Notes: generated by a model not told the origin, from the letters alone. A stretch of 64,000 nt of DNA from JBEEJZ01 sp046046915 (GCA_046046915.1 JBJOIT010000011.1:1-64000), one strand, 5' to 3'; positions 35,772-44,852 are shown, counted from the first letter of the stretch. Numbers and translations are program-made.

Positions 35772-35809
35772 CCTTGCAAATCAGGGAATAAAGTTCCATA
35801 ATTTCAAGG
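35772..35809 (+). promoter_or_regulatory. Leader hairpin abutting the ATPase start codon
   Basis: CCTTGCAAATCAGGGAA pairs with TTCCATAATTTCAAGG across a TAAAG loop: 14 bp with two mismatches and one bulge. The 3-prime arm ends at the base before the ATG, so the presumed ribosome-binding segment would be buried. Confidence 0.5.
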
Positions 35810-36988
35810 ATGTACTCGCGAAACATCTACACCCATCTGCTTGATGCCATCGATGCCGCACCGGCTGTCGCCTTGCTCGGACCGCGTCAGGTTGGCAAAA
35901 CCACGCTGGCATTGGAGGTGGCCAAGACCAGGCCCAGCATCTATCTGGATCTGGAGTCTGAGCGCGACAGGGCCAAGCTTGCCCAAGCCGAGTTGTACCT
36001 GTCAGACCACCTTGACCAACTGGTCATTCTGGATGAGGTTCACCGGGCGCCGGGGCTATTTCAAGTGCTGCGCGGACTGATTGACCGGGCCCGACGCACA
36101 GGCAAGCGCAGTGGACAGTACCTGCTGCTGGGGTCTGCTTCGCTCGATTTGCTCAAGCAGTCAGGCGAGACCCTAGCCGGACGAATCACCTTTTTGGAGC
36201 TTGGCCCCTTGAACCTGATGGAAGTGGGCGCCACGTCGGCGGACGATTTGTGGGTACGAGGTGGATTTCCAGACAGTCTTCAAGCCTCAAGCGCGGCACG
36301 CAGCCTGAAATGGCGAGAAGACTTCATCCGCACCTATCTGGAGCGCGATGTACCGCAGTTTGGGCCGCGCATTGCGACACAGTCACTGCGGCTGCTGTGG
36401 ACCATGCTGGCACACCAACAGGGCGGCATGGTCAACACGACCCAACTGGCACGTAACCTGGGCGTCGATGTCAAAACTGTCAACAGCTACATTCATTTGT
36501 TGACCGATTTGCTCTTGCTGCGCCGCCTGCCGGCTTGGCACGCCAACGCAGGCAAGCGCCTGGTGAAGGCCCCCAAACTCTACGTGCGTGACAGCGGGCT
36601 GGTGCATGCCTTGCTCGATCTGCCGACCAAGGAGAACGTGTTATCGCACCCGGTCGTTGGCGCGAGCTGGGAGGGGTATTGCCTGGAAAACATCCTGGCC
36701 AACGCACCTGCCCAGGTGCAGGCCTATTTTTACCGATCCACTGGTGGTGCCGAAGTGGATTTGCTTCTGCAGTGGCCTGCCGGCGAACTTTGGGCCATCG
36801 AGATCAAACGCAGTCTAAGTCCCAAAGTGGAACGGGGTTTTCATGCGGCCTGCGCAGATCTGAACCCGACGAGAAAACTGGTGGTCTACCCAGGCAACGA
36901 GGACTATCGACTCAGTCATGATGTCCGCGCCATGCCCCTGATACAGCTGTGCGAGCAATTGGCCGTGCAATCCAAGGCCCCGCGATAA
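35810..36988 (+). CDS. AAA-type ATPase with DUF4143 domain
   Basis: A 392-residue protein. Walker A is LLGPRQVGKTTLALEV at about 22-37, Walker B LVILDEVHRAP near 67, and sensor-like YLLLGSASLDLLKQ near 105. The C-terminal half has the DUF4143 pattern ending in a PD-(D/E)xK-like EVDLLLQWPAGELWAIEIK. Such proteins are common, patchily distributed and of uncertain role, often associated with mobile or defence-like contexts. It is a stand-alone gene with its own dyad promoter and hairpin leader, inserted between holA and lptE. Confidence 0.85.
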   Translation: MYSRNIYTHLLDAIDAAPAVALLGPRQVGKTTLALEVAKTRPSIYLDLESERDRAKLAQAELYLSDHLDQLVILDEVHRAPGLFQVLRGLIDRARRTGKRSGQYLLLGSASLDLLKQSGETLAGRITFLELGPLNLMEVGATSADDLWVRGGFPDSLQASSAARSLKWREDFIRTYLERDVPQFGPRIATQSLRLLWTMLAHQQGGMVNTTQLARNLGVDVKTVNSYIHLLTDLLLLRRLPAWHANAGKRLVKAPKLYVRDSGLVHALLDLPTKENVLSHPVVGASWEGYCLENILANAPAQVQAYFYRSTGGAEVDLLLQWPAGELWAIEIKRSLSPKVERGFHAACADLNPTRKLVVYPGNEDYRLSHDVRAMPLIQLCEQLAVQSKAPR

Positions 36989-37033
36989 GTACCCATCAAC
37001 CCATGCACCCTGGACGGGGTTTGAGACCACACC

Positions 37034-37924
37034 CTATGGTTTGTTGTCCATGGTCTGCGCCATCTGGGCCACCAGGAAATCGATAAACACCCTCACCTTG
37101 GCGGGCAACAACCGGGTGGCCGTCAGGGCATACGCCACCACCTCAGGAGGGGCCCAGTCGGGCAGCACCCGCACCAGGCGCTGGGCGGCCAGATCGGCTT
37201 GAACCCAGCTGTCGGCGGACTGCACGATACCCTGTCCGCCCAGGGCCAGTTGCTGAAGCATGCCGCGGTTGTTGGCCACGAACTGGCCACTGACCTCAAC
37301 CGTCTGGCTCCTAGCATCGCGGTGGATCAGGGTCCAGGCGGCGTCTTTCATGCGCAAGCAATCATGACCCAGCAGGTCTTGCGGCTGGGCCGGGATGCCG
37401 CGCCGCGCCAGGTAGTCAGGAGAGGCGACCAATATGGTTCGCAGCCGGGCAATCGGGCGGGCAATGAGGTTCTGGTCCCTGGGGCGTCCCATGCGAATGG
37501 CCACATCCACCGAATCACCCACTAGGTCAGCTTGGTTCGGCGTCAGGTCCAGGTTGAAACGGATGCCGGGGTAGCGGCGCGAAAAATCGGCAAGCAGCGG
37601 ACTCAGGTAGATCACGCTGAAATCCACCGGCATCGAGGCCCGGATCACGCCGCTGGGCTGCGTCTGCAGATCGATCAGTTCCTGGCGGGCCAGCTCCGCC
37701 TCCTGAAGGATGCGCTTGCAATTCTCGACATACAGGCGCCCGCCCTCGGTCAGCTCGACGCGGCGCGTGCTGCGATTGAACAGGCGCAGTCCCACCTCAC
37801 GCTCCAGCTCGGCAATGCGCCGCGACACGGTGGAATTGGGCAAGCCCAACACCTCCGCAGCGCGCCGGAAGCTGCTGGCCTTCGCCACCTCGACAAAGAG
37901 ATGCATGTTTCTGAAGACTTCCAT
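37034..37924 (-). CDS. LysR family transcriptional regulator
   Basis: A 296-residue LysR protein with the N-terminal winged HTH (LFVEVAKASSFRRAAEVLG, NSTVSRRIAELEREVG) and a C-terminal substrate-binding domain from about residue 90. It is divergent from the pirin gene with an 81-base spacer, so it probably controls the pirin-DUF924 unit. The start at 37924 gives the standard LysR N terminus (MEVFRNMHLF). Confidence 0.9.
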   Translation of the reverse strand: MEVFRNMHLFVEVAKASSFRRAAEVLGLPNSTVSRRIAELEREVGLRLFNRSTRRVELTEGGRLYVENCKRILQEAELARQELIDLQTQPSGVIRASMPVDFSVIYLSPLLADFSRRYPGIRFNLDLTPNQADLVGDSVDVAIRMGRPRDQNLIARPIARLRTILVASPDYLARRGIPAQPQDLLGHDCLRMKDAAWTLIHRDARSQTVEVSGQFVANNRGMLQQLALGGQGIVQSADSWVQADLAAQRLVRVLPDWAPPEVVAYALTATRLLPAKVRVFIDFLVAQMAQTMDNKP

Positions 37925-37971
37925 GCGCAGATTGTGCCGCTGGTGGAGCAATTACTTCCATTTCAACGCCT

Positions 37972-37984
37972 TTATTGCAAACAA
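37972..37984 (+). promoter_or_regulatory. LysR-type dyad between regulator and pirin
   Basis: TTATTGCAAACAA in the divergent spacer is a near-palindrome centred on TTGCAA and fits the T-N11-A pattern of LysR sites. It is 22 bases upstream of the pirin ATG. Confidence 0.35.
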
Positions 37985-38005
37985 CAAGTCACCGATACTC
38001 TCGCC

Positions 38006-38860
38006 ATGATCGCCGCCAGACAAGCTAGACACATCACCACACGCAGCGTTGGCCGCCGCCACGGCCCGATCACGCGCCTGATGAGCCCGGGCGACATCGG
38101 GCAGCTGACCAAGCCCTTCATCTTTCTCGATTACGTGGAAGCGCCCGCGGGCGGCGGGCCCAATTTCGGCTTTCATCCGCACTCCGGCATCGTCACCCTC
38201 ACCTACCCGCTGAACTTCGACATACAGCACGAAACCTCTGCCGGACAAGTGGATGTGGTGCAGCAGGGCGGCATTGAGTGGATGGCCGCTGGCAGCGGCA
38301 TCTGGCACCGGGCACAGCCCCTGGCGAACAACCCGCTGGGGGGCCAGCCGGATGGCCTGCTGCAAGGGTTTCAGATCTGGTTTGCATTACCACCCGCGCT
38401 TGAGCTGGCGCCGGCCTCAGCGATGTTCCTTCAGCCCGACGAGGTGCCCGAGGCTGGCCCGGTGCGGGTGCTGCTGGGCACCTACGGAGACGCCACCAGC
38501 AGAATTCAGGCTCCCTGGGATTTGAACTACTTTTGGGTCACCCTGAAGGACGGGGAGCGCTGGCGCTACCAGCCGCCTGTTACGCACCAGGTAGCCTGGA
38601 CCTTTGCACAGCACGGCACACTGCAGGTACCGGGGGCAAGCCTGGTGCGCGAGCTGGCGGTGTTTGAAAGCCGCAACACGGCCATCGATTTTCAGGCCGA
38701 GGGTGACTGCGCGTTTTTACTGGGCTCGGCTGCGCCTCATACACACGACCTGGTGCTGGGCCCTTACTCGGTGCACAGCTCCCACGAGGCCTTGGCAGCT
38801 GGGGTGCGCCACATCACCGCGTTGGGCAAACAATTGCATCAAGAGGAAAAACTGGGATGA
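38006..38860 (+). CDS. Pirin family cupin protein
   Basis: A 284-residue two-cupin protein. The N-terminal cupin has FHPHSGIVTLTY and, later, QHETSAG and EWMAAGSGIWHRAQP. The His-x-His pair and the later His residues fit the pirin metal site, but the Glu that follows the last His in classical pirin (H-x-E) is Ala here. Some pirins are quercetin dioxygenases, others redox-linked regulators. The ATG at 38006 is preferred; the longer frame would overlap the LysR gene. It is coupled to DUF924 by ATGA. Confidence 0.85.
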   Translation: MIAARQARHITTRSVGRRHGPITRLMSPGDIGQLTKPFIFLDYVEAPAGGGPNFGFHPHSGIVTLTYPLNFDIQHETSAGQVDVVQQGGIEWMAAGSGIWHRAQPLANNPLGGQPDGLLQGFQIWFALPPALELAPASAMFLQPDEVPEAGPVRVLLGTYGDATSRIQAPWDLNYFWVTLKDGERWRYQPPVTHQVAWTFAQHGTLQVPGASLVRELAVFESRNTAIDFQAEGDCAFLLGSAAPHTHDLVLGPYSVHSSHEALAAGVRHITALGKQLHQEEKLG

Positions 38861-39396
38861 CGGCACTATCCATCCTGAGCTTCTGGTTTGAGGAAATTGA
38901 TGCGGCGCAGTGGTGGGCCAAGTCTGACGAGTTTGACAGCCTGATTGCCACTCGTTTCGGGACCCTGCACGCCGCTGCCGCGCGCTGCGAGCTGAGCCAC
39001 TGGCGGGACACGCCGCAGGGCAGGCTGGCCGAGGTCATCGTGCTGGACCAGTTCTCTCGCAATATGTACCGTGACCAGCCACAGTCTTTTGCCTGCGACC
39101 CGCTGGCACTGGCGCTGGCCCAACACGCGGTGAGCCTGCAGGCCGACCTGGCGCTGCAAGCCGCGCAACGGGCGTTTCTTTACATGCCCTACATGCACAG
39201 CGAATCACCGCTGATCCACGCCAACGCCCTGAGCCTGTTCAGCCAGAAAGGCCTGGAGCATGCGCTGCCCTCAGAAATCCGGCACAAGGCTATCGTCGAC
39301 CGCTTTGGCCGCTACCCACACCGCAACGCCATCCTCGGGCGGCCTTCTAGCGCCGAGGAAATCGAATTCCTGACCACACCAGGATCCTCGTTCTGA
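38857..39396 (+). CDS. DUF924 family protein
   Basis: A 179-residue alpha-helical protein of the DUF924 (TPR-like) family, with ILSFWFEE at the N terminus, VIVLDQFSRNMYR, FLYMPYMHSE and the C-terminal RYPHRNAILGR and FLTTPGSSF. The family is widespread and of unknown function. Its start overlaps the pirin stop, so the two form an operon. Confidence 0.87.
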   Translation: MTALSILSFWFEEIDAAQWWAKSDEFDSLIATRFGTLHAAAARCELSHWRDTPQGRLAEVIVLDQFSRNMYRDQPQSFACDPLALALAQHAVSLQADLALQAAQRAFLYMPYMHSESPLIHANALSLFSQKGLEHALPSEIRHKAIVDRFGRYPHRNAILGRPSSAEEIEFLTTPGSSF

Positions 39397-39430
39397 TTCT
39401 TTTTCTTCAACCCATCCAACCAAAATTAAC

Positions 39431-40507
39431 ATGCTTTTTGAACCCTTTGCCGCACGTCAGCTACAACTCGCTAACCGACTCGTGATGGCCCCCATGACGC
39501 GCAGCCGTGCCGTGGATGCCAACACACCCAATGCGCTGATGGCCGAGTACTACGGTCAGCGCGCCAGCGCAGGCCTGATCATCACCGAGGGCGTGTCGCC
39601 CTCGCCCAATGGCCTGGGCTATGCGCGCATTCCGGGCTTGTTCAACGCCGCCCAGGTGCAGGGCTGGCGCCTGGTGACCGATGCCGTGCACGCGCGTGGC
39701 GGCAAGATCGTGGCGCAGTTGATGCACACCGGGCGTGTGACCCATGCCGCCAACCTGCCCGCCGGCGCCGAAATTGTGGGGCCAACCGATGCAACGCTCA
39801 CCGGAGAGATGTGGACCGATGCCCAGGGCATGCAGCCGCACACCACACCGCGCGCCATGACCGAAGCAGACATCGCCGCCACCGTGGCCGAATACGCCCA
39901 GGCGGCCAGGCTGGCCATGGAGGCAGGTTTTGATGGGGTGGAGCTGCACGCGGCCAATGGCTACCTGATCGAGCAATTCCTCAATGCCAACGTCAACACC
40001 CGCACCGACGGCTACGGCGGCAGCCCGGCAGCGCGCAACCGCTTTGCATTGGAAGTGACCCGTGCCACCTGCGCCGCCATCGGCGCCGATCGGGTAGGTA
40101 TACGGTTGTCGCCTTACGGGGTCTTTAACGGCACCGGAGCTTTCGCTGACGTGGACGCCCAGTACCTGGCCCTGGCCAGCGCCCTGTCAAACCAGGGCCT
40201 TTTGTACCTGCACTTGCTGGACCATTCGGCCATGGGCGCGCCGCCCGTACCAGCCGCATTGAAATCAAACATGCGCAGCGCCTTCAAGGGCCCATTCATC
40301 CTGGCCGGCGGTTATGACCGCGACAGTGCCGAAAATGCCCTGGCAACGAACCAAGCCGACCTGATCGCTTTTGGTCGACCGTTCTTGACCAACCCCGACC
40401 TGGTGGCGCGCCTGAAAACCAACGCTGCACTCAATGCGCCTGACATGAGCACCTTTTACACGCCAGGGCCGAAGGGCTACACAGACTACCCTACGCTGGC
40501 AGACTGA
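39431..40507 (+). CDS. Old yellow enzyme family alkene/xenobiotic reductase
   Basis: A 358-residue FMN TIM-barrel enzyme. Motifs include LANRLVMAPMTRSRA, the phosphate- and substrate-site ELHAANGYLIEQFLN (the His/Asn pair), and FILAGGYDRDSAE and IAFGRPFLTNPDLVARL for FMN phosphate. It resembles NemA-type reductases that reduce activated alkenes, quinones, N-ethylmaleimide or nitro-esters with NAD(P)H. Its 35-base distance after DUF924 suggests loose co-transcription. Confidence 0.9.
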   Translation: MLFEPFAARQLQLANRLVMAPMTRSRAVDANTPNALMAEYYGQRASAGLIITEGVSPSPNGLGYARIPGLFNAAQVQGWRLVTDAVHARGGKIVAQLMHTGRVTHAANLPAGAEIVGPTDATLTGEMWTDAQGMQPHTTPRAMTEADIAATVAEYAQAARLAMEAGFDGVELHAANGYLIEQFLNANVNTRTDGYGGSPAARNRFALEVTRATCAAIGADRVGIRLSPYGVFNGTGAFADVDAQYLALASALSNQGLLYLHLLDHSAMGAPPVPAALKSNMRSAFKGPFILAGGYDRDSAENALATNQADLIAFGRPFLTNPDLVARLKTNAALNAPDMSTFYTPGPKGYTDYPTLAD

Positions 40508-40517
40508 TCGCTTTGGT

Positions 40518-40560
40518 TTGACAAGAGGGATGGCAGGTCAGACAGATAAACTGGCTGACC
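40518..40560 (+). promoter_or_regulatory. Minus-35 box and dyad upstream of arginase
   Basis: A consensus TTGACA at 40518-40523 precedes a dyad GGTCAG (13-base loop) CTGACC at 40536-40560. No well-spaced minus-10 box is clear, so the promoter assignment is tentative. Confidence 0.3.
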
Positions 40561-40605
40561 TTGCTGGGTAGCGTCCAGGCCCTACCCCACCTTTGAAGGA
40601 CATGC

Positions 40606-41532
40606 ATGCCAGCTGCGATACGACTGATCGGTGCCCCCACGGACATCGGGGCCGGTTCCCGTGGGGCGTCCATGGGCCCCGAAGCGCTCCGGGTGGCGCA
40701 GCTCATGCCGGTGCTGCAAAGCCACGGACTGGTGGTGCATGACCAGGGAAACCTGAGCGGCCCTTCCAATCCTTGGCAACCCCCAGTCAATGGCTACCGC
40801 CACCTTCCCGAGGTCACCGCTTGGAACCTGGCCGTCCACGATGCGGTGTTGGGTGCCTTGTCGGCGGGTGACATGCCCATCCTGTTGGGTGGTGACCATT
40901 GCCTGGCCATAGGCTCCATCAGCGCCGTGGCTCGCCACTGCCGCGCGGCAGGCAAGCCCTTGCGGGTGCTCTGGCTCGATGCGCACGCAGACTTCAATAC
41001 CAACTTACTCACCCCCACCGGTAACACCCACGGCATGCCAGTGGCGGTGCTGTGCGGCCACGGTCCGGACGAGCTGACCACGATTGGCGGCACCGTGCCC
41101 GCCATGCGCAGCAGCGACATCCGCCAGATCGGTATCCGCAGCGTCGACCCGGGCGAGAAACACTTCGTGCACGAAGTCGGCCTGGAAGTGTTTGACATGC
41201 GATACATCGACGAGATGGGCATGCGCCTGGCCATGCAAAACGCCCTGGCCGACATGACGCCCGACACGCATTTGCATGTCAGCTTTGATGTGGACTTTCT
41301 GGACGCAGCGATTGCGCCGGGCGTTGCCACGGCCGTGCGCGGCGGACCGACCTACCGCGAAGCCCAGCTGTGCATGGAAATGATCGCAGACACCGGGCTG
41401 CTGGCATCACTGGATGTGATGGAGCTGAACCCCGCCCTGGATGTGCGCAATGGCACTGCAGAGCTGGCCGTGGACCTAATCGAAAGCCTGTTTGGCAAAA
41501 GCACCCTGATGCGCCAAGCTACAGGGTCTTAA
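40606..41532 (+). CDS. rocF: Arginase
   Basis: A 308-residue ureohydrolase that splits arginine into ornithine and urea. The binuclear manganese motifs GGDHCLAIG, DAHADFNT and SFDVDFLDA are present, and TPTGNTHGMP matches the arginine-binding loop of arginases rather than agmatinases. Its last 14 bases overlap the end of the convergent lptE. A helpful ribosome site (GAAGGA) precedes the ATG. Confidence 0.92.
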   Translation: MPAAIRLIGAPTDIGAGSRGASMGPEALRVAQLMPVLQSHGLVVHDQGNLSGPSNPWQPPVNGYRHLPEVTAWNLAVHDAVLGALSAGDMPILLGGDHCLAIGSISAVARHCRAAGKPLRVLWLDAHADFNTNLLTPTGNTHGMPVAVLCGHGPDELTTIGGTVPAMRSSDIRQIGIRSVDPGEKHFVHEVGLEVFDMRYIDEMGMRLAMQNALADMTPDTHLHVSFDVDFLDAAIAPGVATAVRGGPTYREAQLCMEMIADTGLLASLDVMELNPALDVRNGTAELAVDLIESLFGKSTLMRQATGS

Positions 41533-42037
41533 GGGCCCCTAAACGACGCAGCAACTGCTGCACCAGGTCACTTTGCATGTTGCGATAAAGCAGCAGCTCC
41601 TCCGCCTCTTTGGCGAGAACAGCCGACTCATTGAAGCTGATGTCGCGCTGCTGAACGATTTCAGTCACGGGAATCAGCTCACGCCCATCGGGTGTGCGTA
41701 ACCTGAAACTCACTCGCACACGCAACTGGAACTCGCGAACCTGACCCGTGGAGCTACGCCCCACAATGACCTTTTCACGCGGTTCAGACAAGATATCCAA
41801 AATAACCTGCGGCTGCGGCACACCTGCATCAACGCTAGGCGCCGGCAGCTCCACCACTCGCTCACCCAGATAGCGCCGCAGCTCGGACTTGAGCGGCCCG
41901 CCCGTGGCTGGCGTGACGGCAATGGTCTCAAACACATAAGCCTGGCTTTGGCGCAGCTTGAAACCGCAGGCCGTGAGCGCGAACATCAAGGCCAGGCTCA
42001 CGCACACCGCTAGGGCGCGCCTTAGTAACACTGTCAT
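41519..42037 (-). CDS. lptE: LPS-assembly lipoprotein LptE
   Basis: A 172-residue lipoprotein that plugs the LptD barrel for lipopolysaccharide export. The signal peptide ends in LMFALTAC, followed by GFKLRQSQAYVFETIAV, the typical start of mature LptE. The C-terminal AEELLLYRNMQSDLVQQLLRRL helix is also standard. It follows leuS by 20 bases in the same direction. In related genomes holA usually follows; here arginase lies tail to tail with it. Confidence 0.9.
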   Translation of the reverse strand: MTVLLRRALAVCVSLALMFALTACGFKLRQSQAYVFETIAVTPATGGPLKSELRRYLGERVVELPAPSVDAGVPQPQVILDILSEPREKVIVGRSSTGQVREFQLRVRVSFRLRTPDGRELIPVTEIVQQRDISFNESAVLAKEAEELLLYRNMQSDLVQQLLRRLGALKTL

Positions 42038-42057
42038 TCTGTGAGCCGTGTAGAGGG

Positions 42058-44796
42058 TCACAACACCACGTTCACCAGACGGCCGGGCACCACGATCACG
42101 CGCTTGATCGCAGCACCTTCGGCCAGCTTTTGCACCAGCTCGTGGGCCACGGCGGCGGCTTCGATGGCCTCTTTGCTGGCACCGGCAGGCACCAGAATCG
42201 CACCCCGCAGCTTGCCATTGACCTGCAGCATGAGCTCGACCTCGTCTTGCTGCAAAGCGCCATCGTCCACTTGCGGCCAAGGCGCATCCAGCAGATCGCC
42301 CAGCGTGCTGGCATAGCCCAGGTCGGACCACAAGGTGTGGGCCAGGTGGGGCGTGGCCGGGTACAGGCAGCGCAGCAAGATACCAAAGCCCTCGATCATG
42401 GCCACCTGAGCACCTTCGGCGTCGACGGCCTTGAAGTCTTCCAGGGCGTTGATCATCTTCATCGCGCCGGACACCACCGTGTTGTATTGCATGCGCTGGT
42501 AGTCATAGTCCACCTGCTTGAGCACCGTGTGGATATCACGCCGCAGGGCTTTGGCTTCCTTGCCAAAAGACACCTCCTGCAAGCTGCGTGCGCCCACCAC
42601 ACTGGCGCTGGCAGCCGCGCCGTCAAGCCCTGCCAAGCGGGCGCCAAAGTTCCACACCCGGCGAAGGAAACGATAGCTGCCTTCCACGGCCGAGTCGTTC
42701 CACTCCAGGGTGGCTTCGGGCGGGGCGGTGAACATGGTGTACAGACGGGCCGTGTCAGCGCCGTACTTTTCGATCAGGTCCTGCGGGTCCACGCCATTGT
42801 TCTTGGACTTGGACATGGTGCCCACGCCCTCGTAGTCGATGGCAGTACCCACCGGCAGCTTGCCGTCGCTGCTCTCAGCTTCGTTCTTGAGCCTGGCGCC
42901 GACCACCTTGCCAGCCTCATCCAGCACATGCTCCACGTCCTGGGGCCAGAAGTAGTCCTTGCCCCCCTTGCTGGTGCGACGGCTGTAGATGTGATTGAGC
43001 ACCATGCCCTGGGTCAGCAGCTTGGTGAAAGGCTCGTCGACCTTGACCAAGCCCAGATCACGCATCACCTTGGTCCAGAAGCGCGCGTAGAGCAAGTGCA
43101 GGATGGCATGCTCGATGCCACCGATGTACTGGTCCATGGGCATCCAGTAGTCTGCGCCACCGGCGACCATGGCATCCGCATTTTTGGGGTCGCAGTAACG
43201 CATGAAGTACCAGGAACTGTCTACAAAGGTGTCCATGGTGTCGGTTTCTCGCCGCGCGGGCTTGCCACAGACCGGGCACGCGACACCGGCGTGAAAGCCT
43301 TCGTGCTTATGCAGCGGGTTGCCCGAACCATCAGGCACGCAGTCTTGCGGCAGCACCACGGGCAAATCCTGCTCCGGCACTGGCACAGCGCCGTGTTCAT
43401 CACAATGAATGATGGGAATCGGAGTGCCCCAGTAGCGCTGGCGGCTCACACCCCAGTCGCGCAGGCGCCATGTGACTTTTTTCTCGCCCAACCCCTGGGC
43501 AGCCAACAGCTCAGCCACCTTGTTGACGGCAGACTTCTGGTTCAGGCCGTCGAGCTCTCCGGAATTGACGCACACGCAGTTTTGCTTGTCGCCGTACCAC
43601 TCTTGCCAGGCCTTGGCGTCAAAGCTCTGGTCCTTGACGCTCACGACTTGCTGAATAGGCAACTGGTACTTGAGCGCAAACGCAAAGTCGCGCTCATCAT
43701 GGGCCGGCACGCCCATCACGGCACCATCGCCGTAGCTCATCAGCACATAGTTGCCCACCCACACCTCAACCTGGTGGCCGGTAAGCGGATGGGTAACAAA
43801 CAGGCCGGTGGCCATGCCTTTTTTCTCTTGTGTGGCCAGCTCGGCCTCGGTGGTACCACCCGTTTTGCATTCTTCAATGAAGGCGGCCAAAGCGGGGCTG
43901 GACTGGGCTGCGTGCAACGCCAAGGGGTGCTCGGGCGCCACGGCACAGAAGGTCACGCCCATGATGGTGTCGGCACGCGTCGTGAACACGTACATGCGGC
44001 CTTCGCCGATCAGTTGGCCATCTTGATCACGGATGGCATGCGGGAAGGCGAAGCGCACGCCCTCGCTCTTGCCGATCCAGTTTTCCTGCATCAGACGCAC
44101 ACGCTCGGGCCAGCCGTGCAGGGTGGACTTGTCGTTGCCCATCTGCACATGGTCCAGCAATTCCTGGGCGTAATCCGTGATCTTGAGGTAGTAACCCGGA
44201 ATTTCGCGTTTCTCCACCACGGCACCGGTGCGCCAGCCCTTGCCGTCGATCACCTGCTCGTTAGCCAGCACGGTCTGGTCGATCGGATCCCAGTTCACCA
44301 CCTGTGTCTTGCGGTAGGCAATGCCTTTTTCGAGCATCTTCAAAAACAGCCACTGGTTCCACTTGTAGTAGCTGGGGTCACAGGTGGCCACCTCGCGGCT
44401 CCAATCGATGGCCAGGCCCATGGCCTGCATCTGCTTCTTCATGTAGGCAATGTTCTCGTAGGTCCACTTGGCGGGCGGGACCTTGTTCTTGAGCGCGGCG
44501 TTTTCAGCGGGCAGACCAAAGGCATCCCATCCCATGGGCATCAAGACGTTGGCGCCTTTCATGCGCAGGTAGCGCGTGAGCATGTCGTTGATGGTGTAGT
44601 TGCGCACATGGCCCATGTGCAACTTGCCGCTGGGGTAGGGCAGCATGGAGCAGGCGTAGAACTTTTTCTTGGGCTGACCTTGGGCATCCAGCGCGTTCTC
44701 GCTCACGCGATAGGCGTCGCGGGCATTCCAGGCGCTTTGGGCGAGAGATTCCACTTCGCCCGGGTTGTAAGGGCGGCTGTATTTGTTGTCTTGCAT
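42058..44796 (-). CDS. leuS: Leucyl-tRNA synthetase
   Basis: A 912-residue class Ia synthetase. The HIGH motif appears as HMGH in PSGKLHMGHVRNYT, the editing-domain threonine-rich region as FTTRADTIMGVTFCAVA, and the KMSKS loop as TMSKSKNNGVDPQ, with the first Lys replaced by Thr, a variant I believe is common in betaproteobacterial LeuS. Start at MQDNKYSRPYNP (44796) is preferred over a longer frame. Hairpins lie in its leader. Confidence 0.97.
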   Translation of the reverse strand: MQDNKYSRPYNPGEVESLAQSAWNARDAYRVSENALDAQGQPKKKFYACSMLPYPSGKLHMGHVRNYTINDMLTRYLRMKGANVLMPMGWDAFGLPAENAALKNKVPPAKWTYENIAYMKKQMQAMGLAIDWSREVATCDPSYYKWNQWLFLKMLEKGIAYRKTQVVNWDPIDQTVLANEQVIDGKGWRTGAVVEKREIPGYYLKITDYAQELLDHVQMGNDKSTLHGWPERVRLMQENWIGKSEGVRFAFPHAIRDQDGQLIGEGRMYVFTTRADTIMGVTFCAVAPEHPLALHAAQSSPALAAFIEECKTGGTTEAELATQEKKGMATGLFVTHPLTGHQVEVWVGNYVLMSYGDGAVMGVPAHDERDFAFALKYQLPIQQVVSVKDQSFDAKAWQEWYGDKQNCVCVNSGELDGLNQKSAVNKVAELLAAQGLGEKKVTWRLRDWGVSRQRYWGTPIPIIHCDEHGAVPVPEQDLPVVLPQDCVPDGSGNPLHKHEGFHAGVACPVCGKPARRETDTMDTFVDSSWYFMRYCDPKNADAMVAGGADYWMPMDQYIGGIEHAILHLLYARFWTKVMRDLGLVKVDEPFTKLLTQGMVLNHIYSRRTSKGGKDYFWPQDVEHVLDEAGKVVGARLKNEAESSDGKLPVGTAIDYEGVGTMSKSKNNGVDPQDLIEKYGADTARLYTMFTAPPEATLEWNDSAVEGSYRFLRRVWNFGARLAGLDGAAASASVVGARSLQEVSFGKEAKALRRDIHTVLKQVDYDYQRMQYNTVVSGAMKMINALEDFKAVDAEGAQVAMIEGFGILLRCLYPATPHLAHTLWSDLGYASTLGDLLDAPWPQVDDGALQQDEVELMLQVNGKLRGAILVPAGASKEAIEAAAVAHELVQKLAEGAAIKRVIVVPGRLVNVVL

Positions 44797-44812
44797 GGTG
44801 AACTTCAGTGAG

Positions 44813-44830
44813 TGCGGCCACAAGGCCGCA
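44813..44830 (-). promoter_or_regulatory. Hairpin in the leuS leader
   Basis: TGCGGCC-(4)-GGCCGCA is a perfect 7-bp stem 17 bases upstream of the leuS ATG. A second, smaller stem (GGGC/GCCC) lies next to it at about 44831-44845. Neither has a T run. They may end exbD transcripts weakly or modulate leuS translation. Confidence 0.4.
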
Positions 44831-44852
44831 GGGGCGAGGTTTGCCCAGGATT

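Noticed and set aside
42780..42830. LeuS KMSKS loop reading TMSKS
   Set aside because: The remaining loop is perfect and I believe this variant is usual in betaproteobacterial LeuS, so it is not evidence of inactivation.
42130..44811. 893-codon open frame on the plus strand antisense to leuS
   Set aside because: It is an open antisense frame typical of G+C-rich DNA; its translation has no recognisable domain and leuS on the other strand is certain.
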